Positions 22,538 through 31,651 are shown, numbered from the stretch's first letter. The stretch is 51,138 nucleotides of DNA from Streptomyces sp. ISL-94 (GCF_018614075.1 NZ_JAGGOZ010000107.1:1-51138), one strand, 5' to 3'. The notes: generated by a model not told the origin, from the sequence alone. A program made the numbers and translations.

Positions 22538-25417
22538 GTGCACGTGCCTGACGTCTCCGTGGTCGTCATCGTCTACAACGACGCAGAGCGTCTGTCGACA
22601 GCAGTCCAGTCGGTTTTGGACCAGACCCTGCACGGGGTCGAGGTTGTGATCGTCGACGACTGCAGCCAGGACCGCTCCTACGCGGTCGCCCAGGAACTGG
22701 AAGCCGCACACCCGGGGCGGGTGCGCGCCTTCCGGCTGCCGGAGAACAGCGGCGGCTGCGGTGCGCCCCGCAACCACGGCATCCAGCAGGCCACCGGCAC
22801 CTACGTCATGTTCCTGGACAGCGACGACGTCCTGGAGCGCAACGCCTGCCGCAACATGCTGGACGCCGCCGAGCGCACCGGCTCCGACCTGGTGTCGGGC
22901 ATGTGCGTCCGCGTGCACCTCGACAACCGGTGGGGCAAGACCACCGAGTGGTACCCGTGGATCTACTCGCGCACGCGCACCCTGGAGTCGATCACCGAGT
23001 TCCCCGACCTGCTGGTCTACGACACCCTCTCCACGAACAAGTGCTACCGGCGCGCGTTCCTGCTGGAGCAGGGCCTGGAGTTCCCGGTCGGGATCCACTA
23101 CGAGGACCTGCTGTTCTCCGCGCAGGCGTACGTCGCGGCCGGCCGGATCACTCTGATCCCGAACCACGTCTACTTCTGGAACGTGGTCGAGAAGGCCGCC
23201 TCCAAGTCGATCAGCAACCGGCGCCACGAGATCGCGAACTTCGTCCACCGGATGGAGATCCACCGCCGCGTCGACGAGCTGCTGGCCGCCAAGGGCCACA
23301 CGGACATCAAGTCCGCGAAGGACGCCAAGTTCCTCAAGCACGACCTGGTGCTGCACCTGCGCGACCTGCCGCTGCTGAGCGACGAGTACCGCCAGGAGTT
23401 CGCCCGCCTCGCCAACGGCTACCTCGCCGGGATCGATCCTGCCGCGTACGAGAACGTCACGTACCTCCAGGCGATCTGCGCCTACCTGCTGGGCAAGGAG
23501 GACTGGGACAACCTGCTCCCGGCCGCCGACGCGATGACCAACAAGGGCCGGCTCTCCTCGCCGCTCGCCGAGCGCGACGGGCGCGTCTACTGGTGCGCGC
23601 AGCACATCGACGGTCCGGACGGCGACGAGGCCCGCCGGATACTGGACGTCACGAAGCAGGGCTTCCACACCACCCCGCTCGGCTCCCTCCAGCTCGGCAA
23701 CCGCCTCACCTCCTACGAGGACGACGGGCGCGGCACCGTCACGCTGTCCGGCGCCCTCGTCAACCCGCTCGGCCGGATCGGGCCGGACGCGGAGCTGAAG
23801 GCCTCCCTGGAGTTCCGGGCCCGCCGTCAGATCGGCGTGCGCTCGTTCAGCTTCCCGGTGGCAACCGTGCGGCACGCCGGTGACACGATCGAGTGGACCG
23901 GTACGGCCGACATCGGCGGCACCGTCCGCCCCCTCGGCATCATCGACGCCGTCTGGGACGTCCGGCTGAAGCTGACCGCCGGAAGCGACCGGGTCACCAC
24001 CCGCGTCTCGGTCGGCGGGGTGGACCTGGATTCGGCCGCCCGGCTGCGCGTGCGGCCGCGGCTGACCCGCCTCGTCTCCGACCGCTTCGAGCCGGAGATG
24101 ACCAAGAAGGGCAACCTCTCCTACGTCCTGACCGCCGAGGGCGCCGCCGCCGTCCGCACCCAGAGCCTGCTCAACAACGCCATACAGGGCAAGGCGGCCA
24201 ACGTGGTCAAGCGGGGCCTGCGCAAGGCCCTGCGGGCCCGCCGGAACCTGGGCTCCGGAGAGCAGAAGGTGAAGGTCTACCACGAGGTCTTCTCGAAGCT
24301 GCCGATCAAGAAGGGCACGGTCGTCTTCGAGAGCCACATGGGCAAGCAGTACAGCGACAGCCCGAAGGCGGTCTACGAGGAGATGGTGCGCCAGGGCGTG
24401 CCCTTCGAGGCGATCTGGTCGTACGCGGGCGGCAAGCCCACCGGCTTCCCCCAGGAGGCCACCCTGGTGCGGCGCTGGGGCTGGGCCTACCTGCGCGCGC
24501 TGGCCCAGGCCGAGTTCTGGGTCGACAACCAGGGCTTCCCGCTGGCCCTCGCCAAGCGCCCGGGGACCACGTACATCCAGACCTGGCACGGCTCGGCGCT
24601 CAAGCGGATGGGCTTCCACGAGCCCCGCACCAAGGCGCAGGGCCGCGCGGGCCAGGACCGCTTCCAGGCGGCCGTCGACCGCTTCGACCACTTCCTGATC
24701 CGCTCCGAGCACGACCGCCGCACCCTCGCCAAGGCCTTCCGGCTGCGCGACGAGGTGCTGCTGCGCACGGGCTATCCGCGCAACGACGCCCTGGTCGAGG
24801 CCCACCGGAGCGAGGTCCAGAGCGGCGAGCGGGTCCGCGGCCCGCTGGCGGCCGAGCTCGGCATCGACCCGGAGACGAAGGTGCTGCTGTACGCGCCCAC
24901 CTTCCGGGCGGCCGCGGACGGCTCGGTCGAGGGCTTCACCTTCCCCTTCGACGTGGAGGAGTTCGCGGACCGGCTCGGCGACCGCTTCACCCTGCTGGTG
25001 CGGACCCACTACCTCAACAGCGTCTCGCTGCCGCCGTCGGTCGCGGGCCGCGTCATCGACGTGTCCGGGCACCACGACATCACCCCGCTGCTGGCCCTCG
25101 CCGACGGTCTGATCACCGACTACTCGTCCGTGATGTTCGACTTCGCGGTCCTGGACCGGCCGATGCTGTTCTTCGCGTACGACTACGAGAAGTACGCCAC
25201 CGACATCCGCGGCACGTACTTCGACCTGAAGGAGAAGGCCCCGGGCCCGGTGGTGGCCACGGCGGACGAGCTCTTCCAGGCTCTCGCCGCCTTCGAGGAG
25301 GCGGACGCCAAGTACGCGGAGGCGCGCCAGCGCTTCCTGACCGAGTTCGGCGAGTACGACCGTGGGGACGCGGCCCGCCAGATCGTCGAGAAGTTCTTCA
25401 CCAGGAGCGGCAAGTGA
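22538..25417 (+). CDS. Bifunctional GT2 / CDP-glycerol glycerophosphotransferase (TagF-like)
   Basis: This 959-residue fusion has an N-terminal GT2 domain (about 1-240: VSVVVIVYNDAERL, ENSGGCGAPRNHGI, FLDSDDVLERNAC) with a middle beta-rich part (about 240-560). The C-terminal half (about 570-950) is a TagF/TarF-type CDP-glycerol glycerophosphotransferase with TWHGSALKRMGFHE (about residue 684), RTGYPRNDALVE, LYAPTFR and LITDYSSVMFDFAVLDR (about 860). Its relatives polymerise or cap wall teichoic-acid-like polymers with glycerol phosphate. The start is GTG at 22538 with aaggga 5 bases upstream; GTG at 22544 is an alternative. It ends GTGA-coupled to the GT4 gene. Its N-terminal half is paralogous to the gene at 27755-29371. 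Confidence 0.93.
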   Translation: MHVPDVSVVVIVYNDAERLSTAVQSVLDQTLHGVEVVIVDDCSQDRSYAVAQELEAAHPGRVRAFRLPENSGGCGAPRNHGIQQATGTYVMFLDSDDVLERNACRNMLDAAERTGSDLVSGMCVRVHLDNRWGKTTEWYPWIYSRTRTLESITEFPDLLVYDTLSTNKCYRRAFLLEQGLEFPVGIHYEDLLFSAQAYVAAGRITLIPNHVYFWNVVEKAASKSISNRRHEIANFVHRMEIHRRVDELLAAKGHTDIKSAKDAKFLKHDLVLHLRDLPLLSDEYRQEFARLANGYLAGIDPAAYENVTYLQAICAYLLGKEDWDNLLPAADAMTNKGRLSSPLAERDGRVYWCAQHIDGPDGDEARRILDVTKQGFHTTPLGSLQLGNRLTSYEDDGRGTVTLSGALVNPLGRIGPDAELKASLEFRARRQIGVRSFSFPVATVRHAGDTIEWTGTADIGGTVRPLGIIDAVWDVRLKLTAGSDRVTTRVSVGGVDLDSAARLRVRPRLTRLVSDRFEPEMTKKGNLSYVLTAEGAAAVRTQSLLNNAIQGKAANVVKRGLRKALRARRNLGSGEQKVKVYHEVFSKLPIKKGTVVFESHMGKQYSDSPKAVYEEMVRQGVPFEAIWSYAGGKPTGFPQEATLVRRWGWAYLRALAQAEFWVDNQGFPLALAKRPGTTYIQTWHGSALKRMGFHEPRTKAQGRAGQDRFQAAVDRFDHFLIRSEHDRRTLAKAFRLRDEVLLRTGYPRNDALVEAHRSEVQSGERVRGPLAAELGIDPETKVLLYAPTFRAAADGSVEGFTFPFDVEEFADRLGDRFTLLVRTHYLNSVSLPPSVAGRVIDVSGHHDITPLLALADGLITDYSSVMFDFAVLDRPMLFFAYDYEKYATDIRGTYFDLKEKAPGPVVATADELFQALAAFEEADAKYAEARQRFLTEFGEYDRGDAARQIVEKFFTRSGK

Positions 25418-26586
25418 GCCAGCAGACCGCCACCCCGGGCGGCCGTGACATCTTCATCGTCTCCAACAACGTCGACGAGCTCGGCGGCGTGACCACCTGG
25501 TCGCACCAGATGGCCCGGCTGTTCACCGACCGCGGGCACCGGGTGCACATCGTGGGCATCGCACCGGTCGCCGAGGAGATCCGGCAGAAGCTGCCGCAGG
25601 ACCTGCCGTACGACGTGACCACCCTCTACGAGGAGCACCCGCCGGCGGCCCGCCGGCTGCGCGGCATCAAGGGCCGGCTGAACGCGCCCGAGCGGCGCCG
25701 GCAGGCGGCCCGGCGGGCCGGGATGCGGGCCAAGGGGGAGCAGCTGAGCGAGCTCTTCCGGGCCGCGCGCCCGGGCGGCCTGGTGATCGTCACGCAGGTC
25801 TGGGCGATGGAGTGGGTGGCGCTCGCCGACACCAAGGGGCTCAGCGTCATCGGCATGAGCCACGAGTCCTTCGAGGCCAGCAAGAAGTCCACCCGCGGCG
25901 AGCGGGTCCGCCGCCACTACGCGGAGGTCGACCGGCTGCTGGTGCTGACCGCCGAGGACGCGGACCTGTGGATCCGGGCGGGCATGGAGAACGTCGGGAG
26001 CATGCCGAACCCGCTGCCCTTCATGCCGGAAACCCCCGCTCCGCGCACGGAGAAGGTCGTGGCGAGCGTCGGCCGCCTCGCCTTCGAGAAGGGCGTCGAC
26101 CTGCTGCTCGACGCCTGGGCGGATACCGCCCCGCGCCACCCCGACTGGGTCCTGCGGATCTACGGGGCAGGCCTGGAAGAGCCGGCGCTGCGGGCGCACT
26201 GCACCTCGCTGGGGCTGGACGACTCCGTGGAGTGGATGGGCAGCACCGGCGATGTGCTGGGCGCGCTGCGCGGAGCCTCGGTCTTCGCGCAAGCCTCGCG
26301 GGCCGAGGGGTTCCCGATCACGCTGCTGGAGGCGATGGCGGCGGGCCTGCCGGTGGCCGCCTTCGACTGCGCGCCGGGCGTACGGGAGATCGTGACGCAC
26401 GGCGAGGACGGGCTGCTGGCCCGGCTGGGCAACACGATGGAGCTCGCCGGGCACCTGGACGCGCTCATGTCGGACCGTGAGCTGCGGGACCGGCTCGGCG
26501 ACACCGCCTTCCAGGCGGTGAAGCGGTACTCCAGCGCCGAGATCACCGACCGCTGGGAGACGCTGTTCTCCTTCCTGGAGCGCTGA
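25414..26586 (+). CDS. Family 4 glycosyltransferase
   Basis: This 390-residue GT-B enzyme has the N-terminal segment FIVSNNVDELGGVTTWSHQM and C-terminal donor-site motifs VGRLAFEKGVDLLLDAWAD, FAQASRAEGFPITLLEAMAA (E-x7-E type) and GLPVAAFDCAPGVREIV. GT4 enzymes use nucleotide sugars with retention of configuration; the sugar here is unknown. The GTG start at 25414 overlaps the TGA of the tagF-like gene, with aggag 6 bases before it. Together they form a two-gene operon ending at the bidirectional terminator 26609-26648. The context argues for a role in building a cell-wall glycopolymer. Confidence 0.93.
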   Translation: MSQQTATPGGRDIFIVSNNVDELGGVTTWSHQMARLFTDRGHRVHIVGIAPVAEEIRQKLPQDLPYDVTTLYEEHPPAARRLRGIKGRLNAPERRRQAARRAGMRAKGEQLSELFRAARPGGLVIVTQVWAMEWVALADTKGLSVIGMSHESFEASKKSTRGERVRRHYAEVDRLLVLTAEDADLWIRAGMENVGSMPNPLPFMPETPAPRTEKVVASVGRLAFEKGVDLLLDAWADTAPRHPDWVLRIYGAGLEEPALRAHCTSLGLDDSVEWMGSTGDVLGALRGASVFAQASRAEGFPITLLEAMAAGLPVAAFDCAPGVREIVTHGEDGLLARLGNTMELAGHLDALMSDRELRDRLGDTAFQAVKRYSSAEITDRWETLFSFLER

Positions 26587-26608
26587 CCGCCCGGGACTCC
26601 GTACGTAC

Positions 26609-26648
26609 GAAGCCGCCCGCCCCGGATCCCTCCGGGGCGGGCGGCTTC
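26609..26648. terminator. Bidirectional terminator between the GT operon and galE
   Basis: A perfect 18-base-pair stem (26609-26626 with 26631-26648) closes a 4-base loop (tccc). The two convergent genes end 22 bases to its left and 24 bases to its right. Confidence 0.9.
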
Positions 26649-26671
26649 GTCACGTGGCCGCGGGCAGCGGG

Positions 26672-27685
26672 TCAGGCGCGGTGGACGTCCTTGTGCGCGT
26701 CCCGGCGGGCGACCTTGTTGGCCTCCCAGCCCGCCCAGGCGGAGGTGACCATCTCGCGGACGTCGTGACGGGCCTTCCAGCCCAGCTCGCTGGTGATCTT
26801 GTCGGCCGAGGCCACGACCTTCGCCGGGTCGCCGGGGCGGCGCGGGCTGATCACCGGGGCGTAGGTGTGCCCGGTGCCCTTGTTCAGCAGGTCGACCATC
26901 TCGGCGACGGAGACGCCTTCGCCGCGCCCGATGTTGACGGTGAGGTCCTTGTAGTCCCCGGCCGCCGCCCACTCGGCGAGCTTGCGGGCCGCTGCCACGT
27001 GGGCCTCCGCGAGGTCCTCGACGTGGATGTAGTCGCGGATGCAGGTGCCGTCCGGGGTCGGGTAGTCGTCGCCGAAGATCTTCGCGCCCTGGCCTGCGTC
27101 ATAGCGCTCGAAGACCATCGGGACCAGGTTGAAGACGCCGGTGTCGGCCAGCTCGGGGGTCGCGGCGCCCGCCACGTTGAAGTAGCGCAGGCAGGCGGTG
27201 GAGATGCCGTGCGCCTTGCCGGCGGCGCGGACCAGCCACTCGCCGGCCAGCTTGGTCTCGCCGTAGGGGCTCAGCGGCGCGCACGGGGTGTCCTCGGTCA
27301 CCAGGTCCACGTCGGGCATCCCGTAGACGGAGGCGGAGGAGGAGAAGAGGAAGTTGCGGATGCCCGCGGCGGCCACGGCCTGGAGCAGGACCGTGAGGCC
27401 GTGCACGTTCTCGTGGTAGTAGTGCAGCGGCTTCTCGACGGACTCGCCGACCTGCTTCTTGCCCGCGAGGTGCACCACGCCGGTGATCTTGTGCTCGGCG
27501 ATGGCCTCGTCCAGCACCAGCCGGTCCAGGACCGAGCCGACCACCAGCGGGACGCCTTCCGGCACACGGTCCTCGTTGCCCGTGGAGAGGTCGTCGAGGA
27601 CGACGACCTTCTCCCCCGCGAGGAGCATCGCGCGGACGACGTGCGCGCCGATGTATCCGGCGCCACCGGTGATCAGAAACGTCAT
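26672..27685 (-). CDS. galE: UDP-glucose 4-epimerase
   Basis: This 337-residue SDR enzyme has the NAD site FLITGGAGYIGAHVV and the catalytic YxxxK in LSPYGETKLAGE. The serine-rich SSSASVYGMPDV lies before it, and a C-terminal substrate-binding region includes GRRPGDPAKVVASADKI. It interconverts UDP-glucose and UDP-galactose, supplying sugar for the neighbouring glycosyltransferases. It has an excellent ribosome-binding site (aaggag, 6 bases before the ATG at 27685). It follows the GT2 gene at 27755-29371 on the same strand, 69 bases away, and is convergent with the GT4 operon. Confidence 0.94.
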   Translation of the reverse strand: MTFLITGGAGYIGAHVVRAMLLAGEKVVVLDDLSTGNEDRVPEGVPLVVGSVLDRLVLDEAIAEHKITGVVHLAGKKQVGESVEKPLHYYHENVHGLTVLLQAVAAAGIRNFLFSSSASVYGMPDVDLVTEDTPCAPLSPYGETKLAGEWLVRAAGKAHGISTACLRYFNVAGAATPELADTGVFNLVPMVFERYDAGQGAKIFGDDYPTPDGTCIRDYIHVEDLAEAHVAAARKLAEWAAAGDYKDLTVNIGRGEGVSVAEMVDLLNKGTGHTYAPVISPRRPGDPAKVVASADKITSELGWKARHDVREMVTSAWAGWEANKVARRDAHKDVHRA

Positions 27686-27724
27686 GTGTAACTCCTTGGT
27701 CCTGTCCGTGGTTCTGCGGCTGAA

Positions 27725-27758
27725 GGTCGTGAGCCCGTCAGGGTCGTGAGCCCGTCAG
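27725..27758. repeat. Perfect 17-base tandem duplication at the GT2 stop
   Basis: ggtcgtgagcccgtcag occurs twice head to tail (27725-27741 and 27742-27758). The stop codon of the minus-strand GT2 gene (27755-27757) is in the right-hand copy. The left copy carries the same triplet downstream, so the duplication is recent-looking and does not alter the protein. Confidence 0.85.
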
Positions 27759-29371
27759 CGCGGGGCGCGGCCTGCCGTGGCCCGGTCGAGTCTGTTCCTC
27801 ACGAGGTACAGAGCGCCCGCGGCGCCCGGCGCGAGGCGCAGGGCCAGCGAACCGGAACCCGTGCGGTACGGCTGCGTCAGCAGGACACCGTACCGGCTGC
27901 TCGGCAGGGCGCGGCGACGCAGCAGGCTGCCCCGGGGGCGCAGGGACGTCGACAGGGAGCTCCCGTCCGCGCATTCCACGACCACCCCGACGTGCCACGC
28001 CTGGAGCCTGCGCAGGCCCAGCCGACGGCCGGTGGCGGCCAGGTCGGCGAGGCGGAAGGGCAGCACGGCCGTCCAGCCGCCGCCCTCGTCGGGGCTCAGC
28101 GTCACCGGCTGGGCCAGTACGGGGTCTCCGCCCGAGCGGGGCAGGAAGCGCAGCTGGGCGGTGAGCGGGCCGGCCCCGGCCAGCCGCCCGTAGAGGTCGT
28201 GCAGGTGCAGCCGGACGGCGGCGTTGCCGGCCGGTTCGGCGTCTATGGTGACCGGCAGTTCGGCGATCGGCATCTCGCGCAGCGCGTCCAGCTCGACCGG
28301 CAGCTCCTCACTCCACACCGGCACCCCCTCGGCGCCGGTCGCGTACGGAGGCAGCAGGCGGGGCGGCTCGGCGGCGAAGCGGGTCAGCCGCTCGACGTCG
28401 GCGGGCGGGGTGGCGGTGGCCCGCAGCACCCGTACGATCCAGCGGGCGCGCGGGGCGGCGGCCTCGAAGACGGCCTCGTCGAAGGTGTCGAGGTAGGCGC
28501 GGGTCAAGGTCCACCAGGCGGCCTGGTACTCGGGGTCCTTGCCGAGCTCGCGCAGGTACATGCGCAGGTCGTACTCGAGGAACTTCACCTGGCAGGCGCG
28601 GCCCAGCTCCGGGGAGGCGGCGGCGAGGGTCCGCGAGGCGGTGCGGTGGGCCTCGATACGGGCGCGCCAGTTCCCCACGTCCTTGCGGTCCAGGGAGATC
28701 GACACCTGGGCGGCGTCGCGGCGCACGTGCCAGACGTAGACGAGGTCGCCGATGACCGCGATGCGGGGGGCGGCGGCCAGGACGCGCGCGGTGAAGACGA
28801 AGTCCTCGTAGACGAACCGTCCGTCGGGAAAGCGGATCTCATGCTTTTCCAGGAAGGACCGCTCGTACAGCTTGTTGACGCAGAGCGTGTCGCGGACCAG
28901 CTCGGGCCGGTCCGCGGGCCGCTCGACGACCTCGCCCGGGGTGTAGAGGCCGGGCACCCACGGCACATCGTGGTGCAGCGGCAGCTCGCGGCGTACGCAC
29001 GCCCCGACGGTGACCGGTGCCCGGTGCTCCTCGGCGGCGCGCAGCAGGGCCTCGGCCGCCCCCGGGGGCAGGACGTCGTCGCTGTCGAGGAACAGGACGT
29101 ACGGGGAGGACGCGGCCGCGATCCCGTCGTTGCGCGGAGTGCCGCACCCGCCGCTGTTCTCCGTGCGGTGCACGACCTTGAGGCGGGGGTGTACGGCGGC
29201 CAGCTCGTCCAGCACCCCCGCGGTGCCGTCGGACGAGGCGTCGTTCACCGCGATGACCTCGGCGACAGCCGGACCCTGGGCGAGGGCCGAGGTAACGGCC
29301 TCGCCCACGAGCCCGGCGTCGTTGTACGCGATCACCACGACGGAGACGGTGGGAGGTTTTGCGCTGCTCAC
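27755..29371 (-). CDS. Family 2 glycosyltransferase (TagF-fusion N-half paralogue)
   Basis: This 538-residue protein has an N-terminal GT2 domain (VSVVVIAYNDAGL, TENSGGCGTPRNDGI, FLDSDDVLPPGAA) and a C-terminal beta-rich region of unknown role. Its first half closely follows the N-terminal half of the 959-residue fusion at 22538, including the YEDFVFTARVLAAAPR/YEDLLFSAQ segment, but it lacks the CDP-glycerol transferase half. GTG start at 29371. It shares a strand and probable transcript with galE. The two enzymes may place related sugars on the same polymer; the donor sugar cannot be read from sequence. Confidence 0.9.
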   Translation of the reverse strand: MSSAKPPTVSVVVIAYNDAGLVGEAVTSALAQGPAVAEVIAVNDASSDGTAGVLDELAAVHPRLKVVHRTENSGGCGTPRNDGIAAASSPYVLFLDSDDVLPPGAAEALLRAAEEHRAPVTVGACVRRELPLHHDVPWVPGLYTPGEVVERPADRPELVRDTLCVNKLYERSFLEKHEIRFPDGRFVYEDFVFTARVLAAAPRIAVIGDLVYVWHVRRDAAQVSISLDRKDVGNWRARIEAHRTASRTLAAASPELGRACQVKFLEYDLRMYLRELGKDPEYQAAWWTLTRAYLDTFDEAVFEAAAPRARWIVRVLRATATPPADVERLTRFAAEPPRLLPPYATGAEGVPVWSEELPVELDALREMPIAELPVTIDAEPAGNAAVRLHLHDLYGRLAGAGPLTAQLRFLPRSGGDPVLAQPVTLSPDEGGGWTAVLPFRLADLAATGRRLGLRRLQAWHVGVVVECADGSSLSTSLRPRGSLLRRRALPSSRYGVLLTQPYRTGSGSLALRLAPGAAGALYLVRNRLDRATAGRAPR

Positions 29372-29438
29372 CCGGTGGATCCTAGGCGACCCGGGTAAAC
29401 ATCACCTCAAGGCCGCCCACCGGTCCAAAAAGGGCAGA

Positions 29439-30884
29439 TCAGAACGGCCGGAACTCGTCGTACTCCTGCTGCGCCGAGTCCCCGCGCTGGGCGTCCTTCT
29501 CCTTGCGGCGCGTGGTGGCCGGACGCGGCGCCTCCAGACGGTGGTCCTCACCCCGGCGGCCCAGCATCTCGGCGCCGGCCATCATGGTCGGCTCCCAGTC
29601 GAAGACGACCGCGTTCTCATCGGAGCCGATGGCGACGCCGTCACCGGCGCGGGCGCCGGCCTTCCGGAGCGCCTCCTCGACACCGAGGCGGTTGAGGCGG
29701 TCGGCGAGGTAGCCGACGGCCTCGTCGATGTTGAAGTCGGTCTGGCGGACCCAGCGCTCCGGCTTCTCGCCGCGCACCCGGTAGACCTCCTCGACCTCGT
29801 CGTAGGCGATGGTGAAGCCACTGTCGTCCACGGCCTTCGGGCGGATGACGATGCGGGTCGCCTCCTCCTTCGGCTTGCGGGCGCGGGCCTTCGCGATGAC
29901 CTCGGCGAGGAAGAAGGACAGCTCCTTCAGACCCGTACGGGCGACCGCGGACACCTCGAAGACCTTGTAGCCGCGGGCCTCCAGGTCCGGGCGGACCATG
30001 TCGGCGAGCTCCTGGCCGTCCGGGATGTCGACCTTGTTGAGGACGACGAGGCGCGGGCGCTTCTCCAGGCCGCCGCCGTAGAGCTTGAGCTCCTCCTCGA
30101 TGGCGTCGAGGTCGGCGACCGGGTCGCGGTCGGACTCCAGGGTGGCGGTGTCCAGGACGTGCACGAGGATCGAGCAGCGCTCGACGTGGCGCAGGAACTC
30201 CAGGCCGAGGCCCTTGCCCTGGCTGGCGCCGGGGATGAGACCCGGGACGTCGGCGATCGTGTAGACCGTCGAGCCGGCGGTGACGACGCCCAGGTTCGGG
30301 ACGAGGGTGGTGAAGGGGTAGTCCGCGATCTTCGGCTTGGCCGCGGAGAGCACCGAGATCAGCGAGGACTTGCCGGCGCTAGGGAAGCCGACCAGCGCCA
30401 CGTCGGCGACGGTCTTGAGCTCCAGGATGACATCGCCGCCGGTGCCGGGGACGCCGAGGAGCGCGAAGCCGGGGGCCTTGCGGCGGGCGGAGGCGAGCGC
30501 GGCGTTGCCGAGGCCGCCACGGCCGCCTTCGGCCGCGACGTAGGTGGTGCCCTGGCCGACGAGGTCGGCGAGGACGTTGCCCTCCTTGTCGAGGACGACG
30601 GTGCCGTCCGGCACGGGCAGGATCAGGTCCTGGCCGTCCTTGCCGGAGCGGTTGCCGCCCTCGCCGGGCTTGCCGCTGGTGGCCTTGCGGTGGGGGCTGT
30701 GGTGGTAGTCCAGCAGGGTGGTGATCGCCTGCTCCACCACCAGGATGACGTCGCCGCCACGGCCGCCGTTGCCGCCATCGGGGCCGCCGAGCGGCTTGAA
30801 CTTCTCCCGGTGAACGGAGGCGCAGCCGTGGCCCCCGTTACCCGCGGCGACGTGCAGCTCGACGCGGTCCACGAAGGTGGTCAT
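29439..30884 (-). CDS. obg: GTPase Obg (CgtA)
   Basis: This 481-residue GTPase has a glycine-rich Obg fold (about 1-158: AGNGGHGCASVHREK, GGPDGGNGGRGGDV) and a G domain with P-loop GFPSAGKSSLIS, a DxxG segment in IADVPGLIPGASQGKGLG and NKVD in LVVLNKVDIPD. A C-terminal OCT-type domain contains GDGVAIGSDENAVVFDWEP. Obg links ribosome assembly to the nutritional state and, in Streptomyces, to aerial mycelium formation. The ribosome-binding site ggagg lies 7 bases before the ATG at 30884. It follows rpmA after a 178-base gap with a strong hairpin, so it may have its own promoter. Confidence 0.97.
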   Translation of the reverse strand: MTTFVDRVELHVAAGNGGHGCASVHREKFKPLGGPDGGNGGRGGDVILVVEQAITTLLDYHHSPHRKATSGKPGEGGNRSGKDGQDLILPVPDGTVVLDKEGNVLADLVGQGTTYVAAEGGRGGLGNAALASARRKAPGFALLGVPGTGGDVILELKTVADVALVGFPSAGKSSLISVLSAAKPKIADYPFTTLVPNLGVVTAGSTVYTIADVPGLIPGASQGKGLGLEFLRHVERCSILVHVLDTATLESDRDPVADLDAIEEELKLYGGGLEKRPRLVVLNKVDIPDGQELADMVRPDLEARGYKVFEVSAVARTGLKELSFFLAEVIAKARARKPKEEATRIVIRPKAVDDSGFTIAYDEVEEVYRVRGEKPERWVRQTDFNIDEAVGYLADRLNRLGVEEALRKAGARAGDGVAIGSDENAVVFDWEPTMMAGAEMLGRRGEDHRLEAPRPATTRRKEKDAQRGDSAQQEYDEFRPF

Positions 30885-30962
30885 GGTTGTTCCTCCAGAT
30901 ACAGCGGGAATATCCCGGAAAGCCCGGGGGGTAGGCCTTGCTACCCATTAAACGTGTCTATG

Positions 30963-30968
30963 TGACAA
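30963..30968 (-). promoter_or_regulatory. Possible -35 element for obg
   Basis: TTGTCA on the minus strand lies just past the rpmA-side hairpin, 79 bases before the obg ATG. A TAGCAA hexamer 19 bases further on could be the -10. The match is modest, so this is a suggestion that obg is separately transcribed. Confidence 0.3.
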
Positions 30969-30972
30969 CGCG

Positions 30973-31029
30973 CCGAGGGCGGACCTCTCTTCCCGGCTGA
31001 CGCCGGGAAGAGGTGAGATCCGCCCTCGG
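30973..31029 (-). terminator. Nested hairpins between rpmA and obg
   Basis: Two perfect 11-base-pair stems are nested: outer 30973-30983 with 31019-31029, inner 30987-30997 with 31002-31012, the inner one closing a 4-base loop. The structure starts 34 bases past the rpmA stop. It has no clear U-tract, so it may act as partial terminator or RNA-stabilising element. Confidence 0.7.
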
Positions 31030-31062
31030 GAAGCTACGTACGCTTGATCAGCAGGAGCTGGA

Positions 31063-31317
31063 TCAGGCGGCCGGAACGATGTTGACGACCTTGCGGCCAC
31101 GGTGCGTGCCGAACTCGACCGCACCGGCCTGCAGCGCGAACAGCGTGTCGTCGCCACCGCGACCGACACCCGCACCCGGGTGGAAGTGGGTGCCGCGCTG
31201 GCGGACGAGGATCTCGCCGGCGGAAACGACCTGACCGCCGAAGCGCTTCACGCCGAGCCGCTGGGCATTGGAGTCGCGCCCGTTCCGGGTGGACGATGCG
31301 CCCTTCTTGTGTGCCAT
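31063..31317 (-). CDS. rpmA: 50S ribosomal protein L27
   Basis: This 84-residue L27 begins MAHKKGASSTRNGRDSN, followed by LGVKRFGGQVVSAGEILVRQ and GTHFHPGAGVGRGGDDTLF. L27 sits near the peptidyl-transferase centre. The start is ATG at 31317, 13 bases after the rplU stop, so the two form an operon. The N-terminal residues match the version with no cleavable leader. Confidence 0.98.
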   Translation of the reverse strand: MAHKKGASSTRNGRDSNAQRLGVKRFGGQVVSAGEILVRQRGTHFHPGAGVGRGGDDTLFALQAGAVEFGTHRGRKVVNIVPAA

Positions 31318-31330
31318 GTCTCAGTCCCTC

Positions 31331-31651
31331 TTACTTCGCAGCCGCGGGGATACCGGTGACCTTGATCGCCGTGTACTGCTGGCGGTGACCCTGGCGACGG
31401 CGGTAGCCGGTCTTGTTCTTGTAGCGCAGGATGTCGATCTTGGCGCCCTTGTGGTGGTCCACGATCTCGGCCTGAACCTTGATCCCGGCCAGGACCCACG
31501 GGTCGCTGGTCACGGCGTCGCCGTCGACAACGAGCAGGGTCGAGAGCTCGACCGTGTCGCCAACCTTGGCAGTGGAAATCTTGTCAACCTCAACGATGTC
31601 ACCAACAGCAACCTTGTGCTGGCGACCACCGCTGCGCACGATGGCGTACAC
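31331..31651 (-). CDS. rplU: 50S ribosomal protein L21
   Basis: This 106-residue L21 begins VYAIVRSGGRQHKVAVGD, with LLLVVDGD-like strands and the RNA-binding RYKNKTGYRRRQGHRQQ near the end. I chose the GTG at 31651. An in-frame start upstream (31717) would add 22 residues unlike L21. It is the first gene of rplU-rpmA. Directly upstream lie 219 bases with a stem-loop (31820-31854) and then the toxin operon's immunity gene, whereas rne would be expected here. Confidence 0.98.
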   Translation of the reverse strand: MYAIVRSGGRQHKVAVGDIVEVDKISTAKVGDTVELSTLLVVDGDAVTSDPWVLAGIKVQAEIVDHHKGAKIDILRYKNKTGYRRRQGHRQQYTAIKVTGIPAAAK

